A DNA stretch of 64,000 nt from Hydractinia symbiolongicarpus. Lineage: Eukaryota > Cnidaria > Hydrozoa > Anthoathecata > Hydractiniidae. Position 1 is the stretch's first letter; each line of letters starts with the position of its first letter. The notes beneath the pieces were generated by a model that saw nothing but the letters and a program-made list of their open reading frames with translations, ran no database searches and was not told the origin of the DNA. The translations under genes and the position numbers were made by a program. This document shows positions 34,851 through 48,380 of the stretch, piece after piece. The stretch covers positions 9,114,001 to 9,178,000 of the forward strand of contig NC_079889.1 in assembly GCF_029227915.1 (NCBI RefSeq), given 5' to 3'.

Positions 34851-37050
34851 GAAGCAGTTTTTAGAATTCAATACCAAAGGACGTTAAACTCCTGTCACAT
34901 GCTTGCTGCAAAATGATATATATATATATTAGCTAAAATGATCATTATTTTACAATATCTCTTTTTGAAATATAACCTGATCAGGATCCTTTCATAGATA
35001 TCAAAAGATGAAATTTTTAAACATATTTTCATAATTCGTCATATAAAATAATCACGAATGTCCATTGCGTTATTGCGAACTAGAAAAGCCCCCTCCCAAA
35101 TTTCGCTTAAAAAGAGTACACTTGTAATTAGTGTTCCCAATTCTGTCCATGTTTTCAAACTTATAATTGTTTTTACCTTAAACAAAAAAAATCAACACCA
35201 CTTTTTATTAAAGGAAAAGACTTCTTCAAACACAGAATTATTTGTGCTTGAATTTTTAATCATGATACGAAATTAGATGAACAAATATTATTATTTATAT
35301 TATGAAATATGAAAACATTACGAAGTATTTTTATTCTTCTACTTTTGACCTTTTAAATTTCTGTTGCGGAGTTTTTAAATGCATAGTTTAAAGCGCAAGA
35401 CAACCGAGGTGTAATGAACAACTGGTGCTCAGTTCATTCATGTCAGCTCAATATGTTATCAATCTTTCAATTAAGACTCCGACGAATCCTCCATTATCTT
35501 CTTAAGATATTAATTCCTTCCATCCATCCTACCTAGCGGGACAGCTATTTCGTTTTCTTCTAATTAATTCATTAACAATTGTCTAAGCTAATTACATCTT
35601 ATTAAACGTTGCAAGATTAATTAAGTTCTTACATTCTTCATCCAATGTCAAAAATATATCCTTTGATATTCTATTAAAACGTATTAAAATCAATCAATCA
35701 AATGAAATCGATTTGAATTATTAGCAACCAAAATGGACTATTTTAGAAGTTCCTGTTGTTATGTATCAGACATAGAGTGCATCCCTAAACAACTGACCAT
35801 GGCGAAACTTTACAAAACCAAACAGCCGAGATTAAACTTCCAACAATCAATTCACCAACAGCTTTTTAAAAGAACGAATAGTCTTTTTTTATGATAAAAA
35901 ATGTAAAATTTAAATATTAAGCTTAGCAAATTCCTAACTAACTAACAAGACTAACAAAATGAAAATAGAGGTGTAAAAAACGTGTATACGATAAACTGTT
36001 ACTTACTTCTATGAGAAAGGTAAAGTTAAACAGAAAACCTTCAAAATTTTTTAGTCCTATGTCTTTCCTCGTGAAGTTGTTATTTTTATGCAATTGCGGA
36101 TAAGTTTACAAACACGTAGCTATTCTATAAATGTTATCAAGTAATCGAAAACATGTTGTGCTAATAATCGTGTAAACTAATCTTTTTTTACATACTTTAT
36201 GTTTTATATTTTATAATCAATACTTATTTGATGCTGCCTTCCATGTTTTAATACTCTGTGAATAGAATTTCTTGTTTTAACGAACAATATAATCAGGACC
36301 GCGCCAACAGATTTTGAAGAAGGATGGTGGTGTGATAAAATTAGAACTTCATGTAAAGAGGGATTCTTTTTTTGTTTTGTTTTTACCTACAAAATTTTGC
36401 TACATAAAAAAAGTATAGTGGAGCTAATAAGAATTTATAATGATAATACTTTTTGCACTTCTTTCGATCATCTCTTATGCCCGTTATTTATTGGTCTGTC
36501 TGCAAGAAAAATGTCGTGTCACAGACACGCGAAATTTTTTATCGTGGAACTTGTGATGTTGAGGTTTGGATTCTCATTTTCGTCCGTTTTGTTTTCAAAA
36601 GATTTTATTTTTGTTTTGTTTTGTTTTTACATGTGCTATTCGTACTTAAAGAAACGAATTTTAAGATTTTTACCAGCATGATGTGGATAAGAAATAGCTA
36701 GCCTTTGCGAACATGCTTTTCTCGTAGCTTCTTATCCTAACCAACATTATTACTTCTTTTTTTCTACAATATTAGTCATCATCAACCTGATTTCCAACGA
36801 CGCTGCACCTTCTGGGTTGTGTTCTATCTGATAAATGAAAGTACACAGATTGGTGCTTTGTAGCTGGTTAACCAGCTACAAACAAACAAACATACATCAC
36901 CAACATTGAAAGCCAACCACGAATAAACAAAAACACCAGATGCGATTCATCTATTTAGCCATCGATGATTTAAGGGGCGGGATACATTTACATTTAATCC
37001 TGAGAAATAATTTATCTTTTCATTAATAAAACGATTCTTTAAATTGCTAG
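34851..37050. other. Intergenic, no gene seen
   Basis: AT-rich with a TATATATA tract at about 34,918. Two overlapping frames at 36,397-36,701 are rich in Phe/Leu and have no other support. Confidence 0.45.
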
Positions 37051-37051
37051 G

Positions 37052-38096
37052 AAACGGTAATCGGTGCGTCTTTAGTTATCGGTTTTTACTTATCGGTCGT
37101 CTTAAGTTATCGGTGTGTCTTCAATTATCGTTATGTCTTCAGTTATCGGTGCGTCCTTAGTTATCGGTGTGTCTTCCAGTAATCGGTGTGTCTTTAGTTG
37201 TCGGTGCGTCCTTAGTTATCGGTGCATCTTCAGTAATCGGTGCGTCTTTAGTAATCGGTGCGTCTTTAGTTATCGTTGTGTCTTCAGTATTCGATGCGTT
37301 CTCAGTTATCGGTACGTCCTTAGTTATCGGTGCGTCTTCAGTAATCGATGCGTCTTCAGTAATCGGTGCGTCTTTAGTTATCGTTGTGTCTTCAGTATTC
37401 GATGCGTTCTCAGTTATCGGTACGTCCTTAGTTATCGGTGCGTCTTCAGTAATCGATGCGTCTTCAGTAATCGGTGCGTCTTTAGTTATCGTTGTGTCTT
37501 CAGTATTCGATGCGTTCTCAGTTATCGGTACGTCCTTAGTTATCGGTGCGTCCTTAGTTATCGGTGCGTCTGCAGTAATCGGTGCGTCTTTAGTTATCGT
37601 TGTGTCTTCAGTATTCGATGCGTTATCAGTTATCGGTACGTCCTTAGTTATCGGTGCGTCCTTAGTTATCGGTGCGTCTGCAGTAATCGGTGCGTCTTTA
37701 GTTATCGTTGTGTCTTCAGTATTCGATGCGTTATCAGTTATCGGTACGTCCTTAGTTATCGGTGCGTCCTTAGTTATCGGTGCGTCTGCAGTAATCGGTG
37801 CGTCTTTAGTTATCGTTGTGTCTTCAGTATTCGATGCGTTATCAGTTATCGGTGCGTCTGCAGTAATCGGTGCGTCTTTAGTTATCGTTGTGTCTTCAGT
37901 ATTCGATGCGTTATCAGTTATCGGTACGTCCTTAGTTATCGGTGCGTCCTTAGTTATCGGTGCGTCTGCAGTAATCGGTGCGTCTTTAGTTATCGTTGTG
38001 TCTTCAGTATTCGATGCGTTATCAGTTATCGGTACGTCCTTAGTTATCGGTGCGTCCTTAGTTATCGGTACGTCTTAAGTCATCGGTGCGTCAGTT
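37052..38096 (+). repeat. 18-bp minisatellite organised in a 108-bp higher-order repeat
   Basis: Basic unit CGGTGCGTCCTTAGTTAT (18 bp), about 58 copies. A marked variant (CGTTGTGTCTTCAGTATT) recurs at 37,274, 37,382, 37,490, 37,598, 37,706, 37,814, 37,886 and 37,994. Spacing is 108 bp except one 72-bp step. All three + frames are largely open because 18 is a multiple of three. The peptides (VIGAS repeats or YRCVFS repeats) are therefore probably not real proteins. Confidence 0.92.
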
Positions 38097-40463
38097 ATGA
38101 AATTGAATTTTGAATATGAAACACTTCTACCATAGGATTTCATAAAGAAACATTTTTTCTTGTTTAAATATACTTGTTCTTGACATATTAAAGGTCAATT
38201 AGGCAGATATAAATTCAAATGATAAAAAAATCCGAAAAATGTCGCTTTTTTGGAAAAAATGATAATAGTCAATAATGACGTCAGCATAATTTTTTATGTC
38301 AAAAAACTTATAAAACTTATAACTCAAAATAACTTATTTTGGTTTCTAACTGTGTCGCATTTCATAGTCACACCTCTACTAGTTTGAATTCAATGAAGTG
38401 GTAAAATTACCAGACCAGCGCCCTGTCCGTTTTTGATGCATGGATAACAAAACAAAAGAAAAATTTTAGCTGATTATTTTGACCTAAAATGTCGGACCAG
38501 CAGTTGAAAATAAAACAAGGAGTTAAAAAAAAATAACAAAACTTAAAACATTAATAGCTTCAATTGAAACTTAGACGTTCACTATTGCTTTTTAAATAAA
38601 AACAAAAAACACCATATGGGAAAAATTTGATCAAAATGTCTCTTTTACTGAATAATACGAATTTAATCAGGGAATCCTATTAAATTATTTCAGTTAAAGA
38701 AGAGAGAATTAATGGCTTCCCCATATGTTAAAGAATTAAAAAGTTAAAAAGGTTATTGAGTAACAGACCGATAACTAATACATAAATCAATTTCTTTTTT
38801 GTTCTAAGACAATAAAAAGCGCTCAACCTTGTTACACGTGGTTGTAAGAACAATACGGAGTATTGTTTCAGGTACGTCGATCCGCTATCAACTCTTGTAA
38901 CATGTGGCCACAGATAGAATACTTAAGCTGTCCTAAATTAAAGTTCTCGACAAAGTAATAACGGCTTCTTAATGTTTATCTAATATGATATCTATATTAA
39001 GTAAAATTCTTTGCATTTTCATACGTTCGACCACTTGTGAATCGCGATCACTTTATTCCAGTTAAGTGATGTGAAAAGTGCACGAAAAACTTCTTTTTTT
39101 TTTCCAACGTAGACAAAGATGAAATGCGGGAAGGTTTTAAAACATATGCATAAAAAATAAAAAAATGGAAATGAGGGAGTTACAATTGATGTTACACTAG
39201 TTCCATTAAAATAATTACTCTTTGTTTGGACTTCAGTTTGTCGTCGTCAGTACGTCAGTTTGTTTTACATCGTGTAGCATGTAAGATATAACACATCAAT
39301 GAATTGATCAATGAGCGAATGTAATAATGTCACCGTGCATGTTTTATTTTTGAGTGGCAAATAATGCGTCGGTTTTTTTGCGTCATTTATCGAGATCGTA
39401 CAATTTAAATAGCTACTAGCTGCACACGTGTGACGACATCAGTATAAGCTCGATGATGTGTTGAAATCGATAGAGAAGTTAATAAGAAAATTTTGTAGAT
39501 GAACGAAAGGGTGTTATTTTGTACTCTATTTTTTGTATAAGATTCAGGAAAATGTCATTATTAATTTTCGCAACCAAGTTTTTGCGCCCGATAGTTGTAA
39601 AATTTAATTTTAAACCGTTACTGAAATTATCGATGTTCGGACTATGTATATGAGGGGGTAAACCTTTGCTATGCCGAAAGAAATTTCGCGAATACAGACC
39701 AACTATGACCAATGCTAACTGTTTATCATCAGAATCAATAATTTTTGGATTCAAACGACAGAGACACTACTGAATTCTGTCATAGACGAAGCATTTAAAC
39801 TTTAAAACAAACTAAATTTCAAATATTATGCAACATGCATGGACAATTTGATAACAACTCAAAACAACGCAAAAAATCCCATCCATATTCTTTAGTAAAT
39901 TCAACTTGAACTTTTAAAGAAAAAAACGTGTGTCAGGTGTCAAAAACTAAATCCTTTCACCGAGAATGAAATTTCCATTTGCACGCTATTAAGCTTGTCC
40001 GTATTAATTTTAATCATATTTTCAAAAGCTAATAAAAATCAAAACAAAATAGGAGATCAAATTGAAAAGGCAGAAGAACAATGAGAGTAAAAATTTTGTT
40101 TAGAAAATCCATAAAAAAAAAAGCTTAGTATAATAACAACGCCATCTAAGAATTCTTTTGTAAGCCTCTATTATAAGTTAAACAGATCGATCTAGCTGGG
40201 TACTAAATACATCTGAATACAACCACATTGCTATGTTTTAATTAATTCTTAAATACAACATACAAAGTTGATAGATCGAGTTTAGTTAATCAATTAGAGC
40301 AGAAACATTGGTAATTCACTTCAAACAAATGGACCGACAAACTAATTAAAAATCAGTTAGCTCATTATTCGTGATTTCAAATCAAATTTTGGCTTAATCC
40401 TAACGAGCCTATGGTCGTGAATGGACATGCTAAATACATCGAATTCATTTCACTTGTAGATGC
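38097..40463. other. Upstream region of the homeobrain-like gene
   Basis: No gene seen. A small hairpin AACAATACGGAGTATTGTT lies at about 38,849-38,867. A - strand frame at 39,479-39,754 (91 aa) has no domain. Regulatory sequence for the homeobox gene is expected here but cannot be located by eye. Confidence 0.4.
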
Positions 40464-40470
40464 TATAAAG
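40464..40470 (+). promoter_or_regulatory. Candidate TATA box of the homeobrain-like gene
   Basis: TATAAAG lies 58 bases upstream of the start codon at 40529. This fits a transcription start near 40,495 and a short 5' leader. In AT-rich DNA such a match is common by chance, so placement is the main support. Confidence 0.35.
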
Positions 40471-40528
40471 AAATTACACGTTTTTTTGTATCTTAAATCC
40501 ACAACCTACAGAAAACATAAAGCCAGAC

Positions 40529-43500
40529 ATGGTTTATTCGAAAGCAAGAGCTAGGTTTAGCATTGATGAAATTTTAGGAAAGTCAAAATCGAATGACGAT
40601 TCTATAAATATAACCGGTGACGATAAAAATATGACAGAAGGTAATTACTTGTTTTTATTTGTTTTAATTCTTTGTTTGTTTTATTTCTTATTTTGTAGAA
40701 TCTTCTCGCGCATCCGGTACTCGCCTTTAACTTGTTCACCGAAAGTCTTTTGAAAAAGTCTTAAACATTGTTTTCTTGTATCTTCCTACCTCATTTTGAC
40801 CGTAGCACTATACACTTTAAGCATCAAATGAGGCAATGTAGCTAAAGGTGAATCGCTAACAAAATCTTGCCTTCTTGATTCTAATTTGGATAACCTTGTT
40901 TATTTATTATGGTATTTCATTTAAATTGATGTTTTGTTCTGTCCCATGTGGTCCTAAATCGACCAACCTCGGCTTAATTATGTAGTAAAGTAGAAGAATT
41001 AAAAGTTTGATATATTTTTGATTTGTCTAATCGTTGAGTATTGAATTCAAATTAAGAACTATATCTGTAGTAATTGAATGGATCTTATTAATTGCCAGAG
41101 AGATCTCACTGTAACTTTCACAAATTGAGCTCAAATTAGACCAATTTTGCAAACTGATGTGTCCATTTGTCGCTTTCTTTGAGTATTACTACATAATAAT
41201 TTCATTTCCTGCGAGACCTGCTGTACAGTTTATGCCAATTTTTATGACAACGTAACTGCATATAGAATATTTAGAGAAACACGCTTATCGTAAAATTAAT
41301 ATGCATTATTGAAATTCTCAAATGATAGTGTCTCTTGATATGTAAATTGTTAGGTCAAAATGTCATAGCGTGTGATTGAGAGTGTAATATCCAATGTGAC
41401 GTTTTTGAGCGCTGCATTTAAACCTTACACACCTTAAAGCTGCATTAAACCTTACACATCCTTATTGCCCCCCTCCCCCCCCCTCCCCACGCACACCCAA
41501 AAATCTACTATACTACGCCACTTTGTTGTTGTTGATATTTTCGTTGTTAGTACCCGTGTTGTACCGGCCATCTGTTATGGATATTTTTAGTCACCGAATT
41601 TTCTTTCTTTTTCTTTTTTCAAACAAAGTCAATATGGATGTTTAAAGAGACAATTTGGAAAATGCAACCTCATTTTCTTTGAAGCATTTTTAAAGGGAAG
41701 AAAGTAGGCAGTGTATGCAGAAATCAAGAAAATAAACCTCTGAAAATTTACGCCATCTTACATTAAAACGCACGAACTTCCGTTATAAAAAAAAGTTAAA
41801 TTCATTTCTTGCTTTGTTTCAAAGTTGACTTTTTTATTTATGAGGAAATGCCTGGAATTTCATAACTGGAATTCTGTGGTTGCTATCTGAGAAAAGTCGT
41901 CAACGCTTTAAATATTGTGGTAATGTTATGGTCGGATAGTTATTGATTTCACACACACCATTACGCGATAATTATTTTTGGCCGCTGAAACATTAATGCA
42001 AAATTTAGATGATATATGCCGAGATGTGGTTTAATGCTTGATTTAAGAGAATTCTCTTAGAGACACTCCATAGATGCTGGAGCTGAATTGTGTTTTTGAT
42101 GCACGCTTTTAGAGAATCTTTTACGGCACTTCGTAATTTTATACAACTACACGGGTTCATAGGAATAACAGGATCGATTACCAATTGATTTTTTTGAATA
42201 TAGTCCTCTGGAAATGATCATGCAAAGCCTAGAATGATCTCAGCTTTTTAAAAATTTCACCAAAGAAATCTTGATGCTCTACTGATCAACTAAACAAGAA
42301 AAAACGGAACATAATTTTCCAGCTGTTAAAAAATGTAAATGAAACACGTTTTTTATTATTCGAATTTTACGCTAAATAAATTTTTGAAAAAACTTTATGA
42401 ACAGACATGTTAAACAACATCAGAATTTACATATGATTTATCCTAAATCTAAATAACGTTTATCTCAAATTGTATTTCTTTCTTCTTTAAGCTGCAAAAA
42501 ACAATTCGCTAATCATCAGCAAGTTAGACGAAGCAAAGTTGAACGACGATAAAATCACAGAGAGTAATACCGACGATGATGGCTGCTCATCGTCTGACGA
42601 AAAAGGCGACGCTGACAAACCTCGCAAGTTACGTCGAAGTCGGACGACATTCACAACTTTTCAGCTGCATCAGTTAGAAAGAGCTTTTGACAAAACGCAA
42701 TACCCTGACGTATTTACAAGGGAAGAACTTGCCCTTAGGTTGGATTTAAGTGAAGCCAGAGTGCAGGTAAGAAGTAACTTTATACTTTAAAGCTAACCAA
42801 TCAAAACAATGTATTCCATTAACAAATGCGCAAGAAATTAAAGTTTTAAAGAAACTTTCTAAGTAATTTTGAAGTGTTCTTAGACAATAAACAACACATT
42901 TGTAAGGTTAACGCAAATTTCTAGCTGTTTTGCAAATTTCTGGTCAGTTTTTACACACTTTCATATTCGTTGATTAAAATGACATCTAGGTATCTGAAAC
43001 TCTAAAGTTAAAATCATGTCTAGAAAACATGGGAGTTATGGCAGCAATTTTGTGCTAGATTTAACTCCTGCGTCTTAATTTCCGTTCAACTAATAAACTT
43101 ATCCGATTAATTAATTGTTTATTATAATTAGAAGAGAAAAAAATAATTCGTCTCTGCAGGGAGTGCAGTTACTGACATTTTTTGATGACAGAGAGAAGAA
43201 AAATACGCTTTTGTTCTTGTACACGATGGGGTGTACTTGAATGTAATAGAAGATTCTAATTAAAAACGTCTCGCTGTGGAAATTAAGTCGGAATTAAATA
43301 TTAGTAAACTTTCTCACAATCTGTAGGGCGTGTTTAAAATGGTGGACATCGAAGTTGTGCTATTGGTTAATTATAGTCTATTGTCTTAGTGTTTAAAAAG
43401 GAATTTTTTTCCAGCTGTTAAACTGATTATATTCGACAATTTTTACTAAGTTGATAGCTTTTCTCAAACGTCCGTTCTTCTGTATTTTGATTGGATCTCG

Positions 43501-46500
43501 ATAAAAATACGTTAATACGATTGGCTTATCCGATGCACGATTTTTTTTTTAATTGAGCATCGCTAAAACTGGTTAATGGTTTTTAAGGTGCGAATGAAAA
43601 GTGAAAGTAGATAGGATAAATGAAAGTAGATAGGATAAGGAAGCCAGATGAGACAAGTTTTAAAAAGGAGATTTTAACTCTATCCTGTCTCGATAAGCCA
43701 GATTAATTTGATTAATACCTATAAATGTGATTTCCTGCGTAATCTACTTAAAATGTTAGGAGAAAAAATTAGTGCAAATGTCAAGCAAATACAAGATATA
43801 ACTTTTAATCATAATTTGTTAATAGGATTAACTTTACAGCTTGACATATCCGTTTTAACGACAGGAAAAACGACAACGCATTTTAATGATGTAATTTTTT
43901 GCTCTTTTCGTTAATTAATTTCGTAAAGAATTTATTTTCGTGAGTTTTAATTCTTTTAAGATTTCGTAAATATTTTGTGATCGCAAAATTTTCAGGGAAC
44001 AGAAATTAATCACTGTTTTGTGGGGGCACATAAAATGAATTTATTGGATTCGTTTAAAGTAAACACTTGGTAAAATTTAACTTATTTTCCCGCTGTGCAT
44101 GACCTACTCTTTAATGATTTGATAATAGTACTCGAATTTAACCCTTTTAGCTAATTTCTATAAAATTCTTATAAATCAGTAAATTGAATGACTTTCTGTA
44201 GGATTATGCTTAGAACTTGAAACTTACAAAAGGAATAATTCAAAAATGTAATGATACGTGATTAAACCGATTTCCCGTTTGTTTGGATTCGGATATTTAG
44301 GCATTTTCTCATATAACGTATGCAAAAACCGGAAACTTTATTTGACTATCAGAAATTTCGAACGGAATGTTAAAATTTGTTCTAAAAATTTCAAGTCCTG
44401 ACATAAACAAAAACTTATTGCTATCATTTTATTCTGTGCTAATTTTGATTCCAATTGAGAAGTCCTAGCAAAATGTATATCTTAAAAATTAAAAAAAGTA
44501 TATTTTCCTTATGTGAGACACTATAAGGCTTTCAGAGACGCTTATAAGAAGAAGGTCATTAAATTGTAATGTTTTAAGATTATTAGTGATGGACATTAGT
44601 CCATCATTTTACAGAAAGCAACTATAAAAACGTATACTTTCATTTCAATTGCTTACTTATTACAGAATTGTCTTCAACCTTTTTGGTCATACATCAGTAT
44701 TTATAAATCAAACAAAAAAGCAAGTAAATAAAATATTTCAAACAAGTTACCGGTTTAGATTTCTTAATGCATTGTTAGGAATAAAACTTGAGTTAGCGTA
44801 ATTTTTATCTTTGAACATTTGAGGTTTGTAATTACACGTTAACTGGAAAAATAAGAGCAAATATAGCTAACTTTGTTGAAGTGTAAATCAAAGAATTCTT
44901 AAAATAAAAAAGTTTAAAATGTTTTGTTTTTTATCTTTGAGTCATTCAGAGCTCCGTGTTCTTCGATTATCTTCCCTCACAAAAACAAACAAGTGTGCTT
45001 GCAAACAACAAGAATGATGAGGTCAGAATGTTAAACCTTCATCTTGATCTCATTAAATAAAACATTAATTGTCCTGCTGATTTTATGACGTCACAGCAGT
45101 CCATCTTATGTGAAGTGAATGTCATTTATTGTACCAAAAAACGTGTTGTTGGTCAATAAAATAAGCATCAAAACTCATTGCGTCAATTAATCGTGGGCAG
45201 GACTGTCAATTAGTGGCCCTAATTTAGATTGATAGTCATCATCATCTGTCAGTATTCTGCATGTTTTAGGAAAATATGCAACATGTTTCTAAAACTACGT
45301 GACCGCTAGATTTTTTAGCTATATATAGTATTCCCTACGTCATAGAATAACCAGAAAGGAAGGTAATTTGCTATAATTAGTTCAGCCCATCTGTTGTTTC
45401 TTAATTTCATGCCAATTAGGCTGTGATTAGAGCTCTTGATTGTGGTTAATTTAAATTACATCTGTGCGAGTTTATTACACAGTAGAATTTTTAATTCGCT
45501 TTTAATTAATTGTAAATTTATTAATAACCAACTTCGCTTAACCTTTACTCTGCTGCACCGTTGACTACTTAGGTAAAAGAAGTCTGGGTACTATATGTTA
45601 ATTGATACATTATTACTGTGAAAGAATGTGGGAACAATGAGAGCAATGTCATTCTGGCATAAGTAACCTCTGACCACTATGTAATGGAATAATGTTGAGT
45701 GTGCTTTCAGCATGATTTCAGAGAGTTTTTTCGTGCAGACAGCAATCCATATTATTTCACATGGAATATTATAATGTGCTTCTTTATAAGAATTTTAAAA
45801 TGTCAGCTGAGACTGGGTGTGCTTATTTGCTTACCCTTTTTAGTCCCAAATATTCTTATTCGTGTTCTTTCAAAAATGAGGAAATATGTGGTCACATTTG
45901 CGGAGGTTTCTGTTGATGTTGATTTTTAGGACTGTGAATTATAAATGAACTTGAAGCCATTTATAATATTTATAAAAAGGTGTATGTATTGAAGTACACA
46001 ATAAGTTGATGGAGATTTAAAAATGTTTTACTCGAAAGCATAGGCTGACATTATATATTAAGAATATATGAACGTACTTAGCCTACATTTCTTCATACTA
46101 AGACCACGTTTAACGTAGGCGAGATGAAATATCATTCCGAAATGAAATGAATGTTTTTTGCAGGTGAGCATCTTAGGATAAATTTATCCCCGCATGAAAC
46201 GTGTAAACATAACGAGACAGGAAAGATCTCGTCCCAGAATGATATGTTACATATAAACAGCCCAGAAACTAAATAATTCTGAATAAATTATGTCCGAACA
46301 GGTTTGCCCTTTTTATTAATATTTTTTATGTATGTTTTCACAATAATTAGTGATGAATGAACTAACCAAACAAGCAATTAATCAAACAGTTAACTAACCA
46401 AGCGATCAATCAAAAAATTAGTCAATTAATTAATTAATTGTTAATGGCACACCATCTTAAGACGTTTAATTTTTGACACATCTCAATAAATATTAATTTC

Positions 46501-47625
46501 TTAATCTATCTTTTTATCGATTTAATTCCATTTCTATTTGTTATTCAATTTAGTCATCATTTGATCGATTAAAAAATCTGTTTTTGTAATAAGGATGCAT
46601 ATCTAAAACCTCCTGTCATGTACCGTAAGAAAATCTATAATGTATATACCATCTCATTATATTTCACTATGCCGATTCTCACTGACTGCTATGCTGTTTA
46701 TTTTTGTGTCTAAAAGACATTGAAAGTGAGATTAAAAATGCTTGAAATTTGATTTTCAAATTAAAATAGCGAATCAATATTTTTTTACTTCGAATGAAAT
46801 CATTTGCTTGTAGTACCTCCAGCTGTTAAAAAGCAAAATCAAAAAAAAAAAACATTACCTAACTCCGAAATCATCATTAGGGGTTTATAAGATTATAAAA
46901 TGTGTTTAGTTTAACAAGATACTAAATGCAGTGATGGGATAAAAAATTTTTTTAAGAAATCCAAAAGCATGCTAGACATCAGTAGATCTATTATCGTACA
47001 TTAGTCAAAACAACACAATGATTTTCAAGACTTGTTTCTATTTGGCTGCATCTTCTGCTATGCAGCAGAAATCAATCTTCATCGAGCATTTCGATATACA
47101 ATACACATTATTTGTTTTTTTGTGTTTTGTTGCATAGTAATCAAATTTACTATTTTTTGTTAGGTTTGGTTTCAAAACAGAAGAGCAAAATGGCGCAAAC
47201 GTGAAAAGTCTTTACCTGAAGGGATCAGCAACTTTTCACATACTGACGTCATCACAAGACCACCCAATGATTACCACCCACACTTCTACCCAAGGCACCA
47301 CACTTCGCCTATTTTGAGGTCGCCGCCGAGTATCTTAATACCAAGGCATCATCCGTACAGAGGTTCCGTCTCTCCGCCGCTGTACCAATGCCATCATTCA
47401 CCTACATCGCCATCGCCTTTACCACCAACTCTTCATCAGGCTATTTCACCGCGAGGACGTCCATATTGTTGTCCTACGTCACGACCTAGACTGGATGCAG
47501 TACCCTATTTAAAGTCGTTTGAACAGGAGTTTTTAGACTTAAAAAATACAAGCATAAACGAACTGCGCTTCCGGGCTAGAGAGCATAAAGGTTTTGTTAA
47601 AATGGATAGCTCGCACAGAAGATAA
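40529..47625 (+). CDS. hbn: Paired-like (Q50) homeobox gene, homeobrain-type, three exons
   Basis: Sequence-specific transcription factor acting in the nucleus. Seen: exons 40529-40640, 42492-42766 and 47164-47625, all with GT-AG borders and compatible phases (1, then 0), giving 282 aa. Residues 10-17 (FSIDEILG) form an eh1/octapeptide, the class known to bind Groucho/TLE co-repressors. A Ser/Asp-rich linker follows. The homeodomain covers about residues 84-143, starts [19 protein letters not shown], ends in [15 protein letters not shown], and has Gln at position 50. The second intron splits the homeodomain between positions 46 and 47, usual for paired-like genes. A Pro/His-rich region follows. 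Residues about 257-274 ([18 protein letters not shown]) match the OAR motif. Family knowledge: the run [27 protein letters not shown] and [10 protein letters not shown] is most like homeobrain; Arx, Alx and Rax differ more. The homeobrain assignment is by memory of the family, not by alignment. The start is the first ATG of an exon 59 bases past a TATA-like box. Confidence 0.93.
40641..42491 (+). other. hbn: Intron 1 of the homeobrain-like gene
   Basis: Donor GTAATT, acceptor after a pyrimidine-rich run ending TTTAAG. It separates the octapeptide exon from the homeodomain exon. A C-rich tract sits at about 41,465-41,490. No coding sequence or clear mobile element was seen. Confidence 0.85.
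42767..47163 (+). other. hbn: Intron 2 of the homeobrain-like gene (4.4 kb, inside the homeodomain)
   Basis: Donor GTAAGA, acceptor TTTTTTGTTAG. This is the largest intron of the gene and splits the homeodomain between residues 46 and 47. It contains no recognisable gene. A stretch at about 45,170-45,540 is dense in TAATT cores and could be regulatory, but the background is AT-rich. Short reading frames at 43,708-43,914 and 45,699-45,929 look like chance. Confidence 0.85.
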
Positions 47626-48380
47626 AAAAAATGTTTTCTGAGTGTATTTTGTTCGGTTCGGGATGAATGAGTGAATTACTAAATTGAAATGAATGTGTAA
47701 ATAAATGTGTGAATAAATGTGTGAATGAATGTGTGAATGAATCAACAAATATAGAAATGAATGAGCCAATCATCAGGTCCTATGACACCTCCAGTATTTC
47801 GCTAGGTAATATATCACTAGTTGGAATACGACCCAAATGACCAATATAGAAGAGTTAGCTTAAAAACTGTCTCGCCTGTTCATTGGACACAGTAACCGCA
47901 CGTTTCTTTTTCATAAGAAGCAATTTACTGGGTGAAGAAGTTTTTAGACCTTAAACGTTTAATCGATTTAAAAGAAACAAATTGCTTCACTTAATCAAAA
48001 AAGTTGTTAAACACGTCTGTGCTCTTTCACATTTTTAAAGAACAACAAAACAAGCAAATCAGCGAAAGAAAATCTACCTGTTACTTTAGAAATGTATTTT
48101 GTTGCCATAGAAATTATCCAACCATGACGGAAAGCGCTTTTCAGTAACACCATGTCATTCCAATCACGATAGATTATCTTATTCAAGTTGCCGTTTTTGT
48201 TTTCAAATTATACCTATATCCCTTCATAGAGACTATATTATATATATGAAATAATATGCGATGTGTAAATATAATATGTATATATTTGTCTATGTTCTGA
48301 GTAACAAAGTTATTTGAAAAAATATGTTTAATTCCTCGTTCTTTTACCTAAAGAAACAGTCAAAAGTACACGAGAAAGGT
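47626..48380. other. 3' flank of the homeobrain-like gene
   Basis: Probable 3' UTR start. AATGAATGTGTGAATAAATG-type short repeats lie at about 47,660-47,765, with AATAAA words inside that could serve for polyadenylation. An AT-rich region follows. Confidence 0.5.

Noticed and set aside
37052-38096. CRISPR-like array
   Set aside because: There are no unique spacers between repeats; it is a pure tandem minisatellite in a eukaryotic genome.
37115-38113. 332-aa and 303-aa open frames
   Set aside because: Both come from an 18-bp tandem repeat whose unit is a multiple of three; several frames are open at once, and there is no signal, domain or splice support.
39479-39754. 91-aa minus-strand frame upstream of the homeobox gene
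   Set aside because: No domain, no splice or polyadenylation context; consistent with a chance frame.
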